NCBI GenBank assembly: GCA_023230025.1
Contig: JALNYD010000129.1
Coordinates: 1-7,411, forward strand
Reading direction: 5' to 3'
DNA length: 7,411 nt
DNA from: Candidatus Cloacimonadota bacterium
Lineage (GTDB): Bacteria; Cloacimonadota; Cloacimonadia; Cloacimonadales; Cloacimonadaceae
Shown here: one piece after another, positions 6,667 to 7,411 of the stretch
How positions within the stretch are numbered: the first letter of the stretch is position 1
How the letters are laid out: each line of letters starts with the position of its first letter
Notes under the pieces: model-generated
What the model saw: only the letters and a program-made list of their open reading frames with translations
What the model was told of the DNA's origin: nothing
Database searches by the model: none
Program-made: the position numbers and the translations under genes

Positions 6667-6711
6667 TCAATCATAGAACAATATGCTATCCAGCAGAATA
6701 TAGGAGACAAT

Positions 6712-7411
6712 ATGAAGCGAACTTTGATGTTGACCATGCTCTTGATCCTGGTTTTGAGCTTATGCGCTGAACGGATCAGCCTTGGCGATGAAACCAATTC
6801 CCTGATTCTTTTATCCAATTCCGATCACGAAACCATCCTCGAATACCGGATTAACCAATTTGATACCAGCGAAGTGAAAATCAAGGGTCAAACCTGGCAC
6901 CACATTTCGCTTCCCGGTGAAGGCTTCACTCAGGACAAAGCCCTGCCCCAGCTACCAGTATTCAACCGCAGTATCATCATTGATAACAGTGCCAGGATGA
7001 ATCTGGAAGTGTTTGATGTGCAATTTACTGACCTGAAGCTGGCAGTTGCTCCTTCTAAAGGAGTGATCACACGTGATGTGAATCCCGATTCAGTTCCTTA
7101 TGAATTCTCTAACGTATATCTCTCAAACAGCTTTTATCCCAATGAATTAGCCACTTTGAGTGATCCCTATATTCTGCGCGATTTCCGGGGCATCACTGTG
7201 CAGACAACTCCCTTTGCCTATAAACCGGATACACAAACTCTGAGAGTATATACTTCCTACAAAGTCCGAATTTACAATGACGGTAGAGACAACCGTAATC
7301 TGCTGCCGGGAAGTCGCGACTCCATTTCCCGTTCTTTTTCGACTCTATATGAGAATCACTTTGTGAACTTCCCCAATTACCGCTATACCTCTGTGGACGA
7401 TAGCTTTGGCA
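6712..7411 (+). CDS. Gingipain-like peptidase C25 precursor, signal peptide and propeptide only (3' end cut by window)
   Basis: Only the first 233 residues are in the window. Residues 1-19 are a signal peptide with cleavage likely after LCA; C18 is not in a good lipobox because Leu precedes it. Residues about 45-230 match the inhibitory propeptide of gingipains (Propeptide_C25) as I recall it from RgpB: APSKGVITR (113-121) followed by NPDSVPY, ATLSDPYILRDFRG (147-160), and P-x-T-x-T-L-R-V-Y-T (172-181). The window ends about where the propeptide gives way to the caspase-like catalytic domain, so the catalytic His and Cys cannot be checked. Family members are secreted cysteine proteases cleaving after Arg or Lys; in Bacteroidota they leave through the type IX system. 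AGGAG at 6702-6706, 5 bases before ATG, fixes the start. The protein family is clear; whether this copy is an active protease is not. Confidence 0.9.
   Translation, partial: MKRTLMLTMLLILVLSLCAERISLGDETNSLILLSNSDHETILEYRINQFDTSEVKIKGQTWHHISLPGEGFTQDKALPQLPVFNRSIIIDNSARMNLEVFDVQFTDLKLAVAPSKGVITRDVNPDSVPYEFSNVYLSNSFYPNELATLSDPYILRDFRGITVQTTPFAYKPDTQTLRVYTSYKVRIYNDGRDNRNLLPGSRDSISRSFSTLYENHFVNFPNYRYTSVDDSFG

Noticed and set aside
6763..6771. Lipoprotein signal (Cys at residue 18) in the gingipain-like precursor
   Set aside because: Leu precedes the Cys, which is a poor lipobox; a signal peptidase I site after LCA fits better.

Overview
The window looks like chromosomal DNA of an anaerobic, Gram-negative bacterium of the FCB type. 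Three things suggest this: a class I (anaerobe-type) hybrid cluster protein, a gingipain-like C25 protease precursor, and a secreted protein with a C-terminal outer-membrane barrel. Candidatus Cloacimonadota would fit, but this is an inference from gene content only. Codon and base use look uniform, and there is no integrase, transposase, rRNA or tRNA.

Left part (1-2993, all minus strand) is one compact operon. In order of transcription it holds a TetR-family regulator (2952-2365), a ferredoxin-domain Fe-S protein whose ATG overlaps the regulator's stop (2368-1553), a small degenerate cupin (1542-1225), and hcp, the hybrid cluster protein/hydroxylamine reductase (1206 to beyond base 1). Gaps are -3 (ATGA overlap), 10 and 18 bases, and every gene has a Shine-Dalgarno sequence, so co-transcription is very likely. 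A near-perfect palindrome (2974-2993) just upstream of the regulator is a good candidate TetR operator. The picture is a self-regulated, redox or nitrosative-stress module: Hcp reduces NO or hydroxylamine, the Fe-S protein is a plausible electron partner, and the cupin may be a sensor or accessory protein.

Middle (2953-3497) is a 545-base non-coding stretch. It carries the operator, an 88-base element made of a perfect 17-bp inverted repeat around a nested GC-rich hairpin, and a consensus -10 box ahead of a small gene.

Right part: a 114-residue two-helix membrane protein of unknown function (3498-3842, plus) converges on a large minus-strand gene (6507-3844) with a single base between the stop codons. 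The large gene encodes an unusual secreted protein: signal peptide, gluzincin-like metallopeptidase domain (HEYIH plus a downstream TEG glutamate), a beta-propeller-like middle and a C-terminal Omp85/surface-antigen-like barrel with an IRGY motif. Divergent from it, after 204 bases, starts a gingipain-type (peptidase C25) precursor (6712 to beyond 7411), of which the signal peptide and propeptide are visible. The two divergent genes together suggest a cell-surface or secreted proteolysis locus.
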